Positions 4,698 to 5,726 of a stretch of DNA of 5,726 nucleotides are shown here, one piece after another (the first letter of the stretch is position 1; every line of letters begins with the position of its first letter). Origin of the DNA: Xanthobacteraceae bacterium (GTDB lineage Bacteria; Pseudomonadota; Alphaproteobacteria; Rhizobiales; Xanthobacteraceae). The stretch is taken from positions 1-5,726 of the forward strand of contig JASHRR010001327.1 in NCBI GenBank assembly GCA_030037185.1. The letters are read 5' to 3'. The position numbers and the translations under genes are program-made. The notes under the pieces were generated by a model. The model was not told the origin of the DNA and did no database searches. It saw only the letters and a program-made list of their open reading frames with translations.

Positions 4698-5726
4698 TTA
4701 TTGAAATGCAACCTCGGCAAAGCTTCGCAGCTTGCGTGAATGCAAGCGTTCCGATCCCTGAGATTTGAGCTTTTCCAGCGCTTTTAGGCCGATCTCGAGA
4801 TGTTGGCCGACGCGCTGCCGATAGAACTCGCCAGCCATAGCGGCGAGCTTGATTTCTCCATGGAGGGGTTTATCCGAAACGCAGAGCAACGTGCCGTAAG
4901 GTACGCGGAAGCGAAAGCCGTTGGCAGCGATTGCCGCCGACTCCATGTCGAGTGCGATGGCGCGCGACTGCGACAGGCGTCGGATGATGGCGGGATCACC
5001 GATCTCCCAATTCCGATTGTCCACGCTCGCGACCGTTCCTGTGCGCATCACGCGCTTTAGCTCGAAGCCACCGAGCCCGGTAACCTCGCTGACCGCTTGC
5101 TCGAGCGCCACCTGCATCTCGGCGAGTGCCGGTATCGGCACCCACAGCGGCAGTTCCTGGTCGAGTACATGGTCCTCCCGCACATAACCGTGGGCAAGGA
5201 CGTAATCGCCGAGCTTCTGCGTGCTTCTGAGGCCCGCGCAGTGCCCCAGCATCAACCAGGCATACGGCCTGAGCACGGCAACATGGTCGGTGATGGTGCG
5301 CGCGTTCGACGGGCCGGTGCCGATGTTGATCAACGTTATTCCTCGACAGCCGGATTCGACCAGATGGAAGGCGGGCATCTGCGGCATGCGCTGCGGGCCC
5401 GCCCCGCTGTTCCCTCCGCAGAGACGCGTGTTGCGCGTGGTGACATTTCCGGGCGCGACAAAGGCTTCGAAGCGGGCTTGGGCCGTGTCCATGCGCTCGT
5501 GGCACAACTGCGCGAAGGCGTCGACGTAGAATTGATAGTTTGTGAAGATCACGAAGTTCTGGAAGTGCTCCGGGTCGGTGCCGGTGTAGTGATAAAGCCG
5601 GTGCAGAGAATAGTCGACGCGCGCGGCGCGAAACAAAGCCAGCGGTTCCGGTGACCCGGGCGGCAGCTGCAGCGTGCCATTGGCGATCGCGTCATCCATG
5701 GCGGCGAGGTCCGGTGTATCGAATAC
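4698..5726 (-). CDS. amn: AMP nucleosidase, C-terminal part (5' end outside window)
   Basis: AMP nucleosidase hydrolyses AMP to adenine and ribose 5-phosphate in the cytoplasm, feeding purine salvage and limiting the AMP pool. The visible 342 codons stay open to the right edge, where nine residues (VFDTPDLAA) precede the first internal Met at 5699, so that Met is not the true start. The E. coli enzyme has 484 residues, so roughly 140 are missing. The match to my memory of E. coli Amn is close through the PNP/UDP phosphorylase-type catalytic domain: GTGPSNARTITDHVAVLRP (5258-5314), GHCAGLR, GDYVLAH, DDHVLD-like REDHVLD, NRNWE, DMESAAIAA with the ribose-contacting Met-Glu, and VPYGTLLCVSDKPLHGEIKL, whose Asp is the family's likely base-protonating residue. 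The end, RLHSRKLRSF, is also typical. It converges with the Gly-rich gene and shows no functional link to its neighbours. Confidence 0.96.
   Translation of the reverse strand, partial: VFDTPDLAAMDDAIANGTLQLPPGSPEPLALFRAARVDYSLHRLYHYTGTDPEHFQNFVIFTNYQFYVDAFAQLCHERMDTAQARFEAFVAPGNVTTRNTRLCGGNSGAGPQRMPQMPAFHLVESGCRGITLINIGTGPSNARTITDHVAVLRPYAWLMLGHCAGLRSTQKLGDYVLAHGYVREDHVLDQELPLWVPIPALAEMQVALEQAVSEVTGLGGFELKRVMRTGTVASVDNRNWEIGDPAIIRRLSQSRAIALDMESAAIAANGFRFRVPYGTLLCVSDKPLHGEIKLAAMAGEFYRQRVGQHLEIGLKALEKLKSQGSERLHSRKLRSFAEVAFQ

Noticed and set aside
4586..4768. 60-codon open frame on the plus strand
   Set aside because: Its start overlaps the terminator hairpin and its end overlaps AMP nucleosidase on the other strand; no Shine-Dalgarno precedes it.
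5697..5699. ATG as the start of AMP nucleosidase
   Set aside because: The frame stays open to the window edge, and a protein starting here would lack about 140 N-terminal residues of the family.

Overview
The window looks like chromosomal DNA from a GC-rich alphaproteobacterium, most likely of the Bradyrhizobium/Rhodopseudomonas group. This is inferred from the base composition, from secreted hypothetical proteins of the kind common in that group, and from the type of AMP nucleosidase; no search was run. I see no insertion sequence, CRISPR array, tRNA, rRNA or phage gene.

There are five well-supported protein genes, and they alternate strands, so each is probably its own transcription unit. 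From left to right: (1) a 298-residue exported protein of unknown function on the minus strand (64-960), with a textbook EF-hand-like calcium loop; (2) a 128-residue exported protein on the plus strand (1411-1797) with a Cys-Cys-Asp motif; (3) an exported or membrane-anchored C13 (legumain-like, caspase-fold) peptidase fused to five TPR repeats on the minus strand (2060-3418); (4) an exported Gly/Trp/Tyr-rich protein with a His-rich tail on the plus strand (3923-4426); and (5) the C-terminal two thirds of AMP nucleosidase on the minus strand (4698 to the right edge, continuing outside).

Genes 1/2 and 3/4 are divergent pairs; genes 2/3 and 4/5 converge. The 3/4 gap holds a low-GC stretch on the minus strand (3563-3769) that translates into a convincingly protein-like sequence without a good start codon, possibly a small gene or a frameshifted remnant. 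The 4/5 gap holds three perfect hairpins in 120 bases; the last is a strong rho-independent terminator for the plus strand. A hairpin also sits directly against the ribosome binding site of the Gly-rich gene.

Four of the five proteins carry export signals, so the window is mostly about the cell envelope. AMP nucleosidase is a cytoplasmic purine-salvage enzyme and has no evident link to the others. I see no multi-gene system; the most interesting items are the peptidase-TPR fusion, the Gly-aromatic protein, the hidden reading frame and the hairpin cluster.
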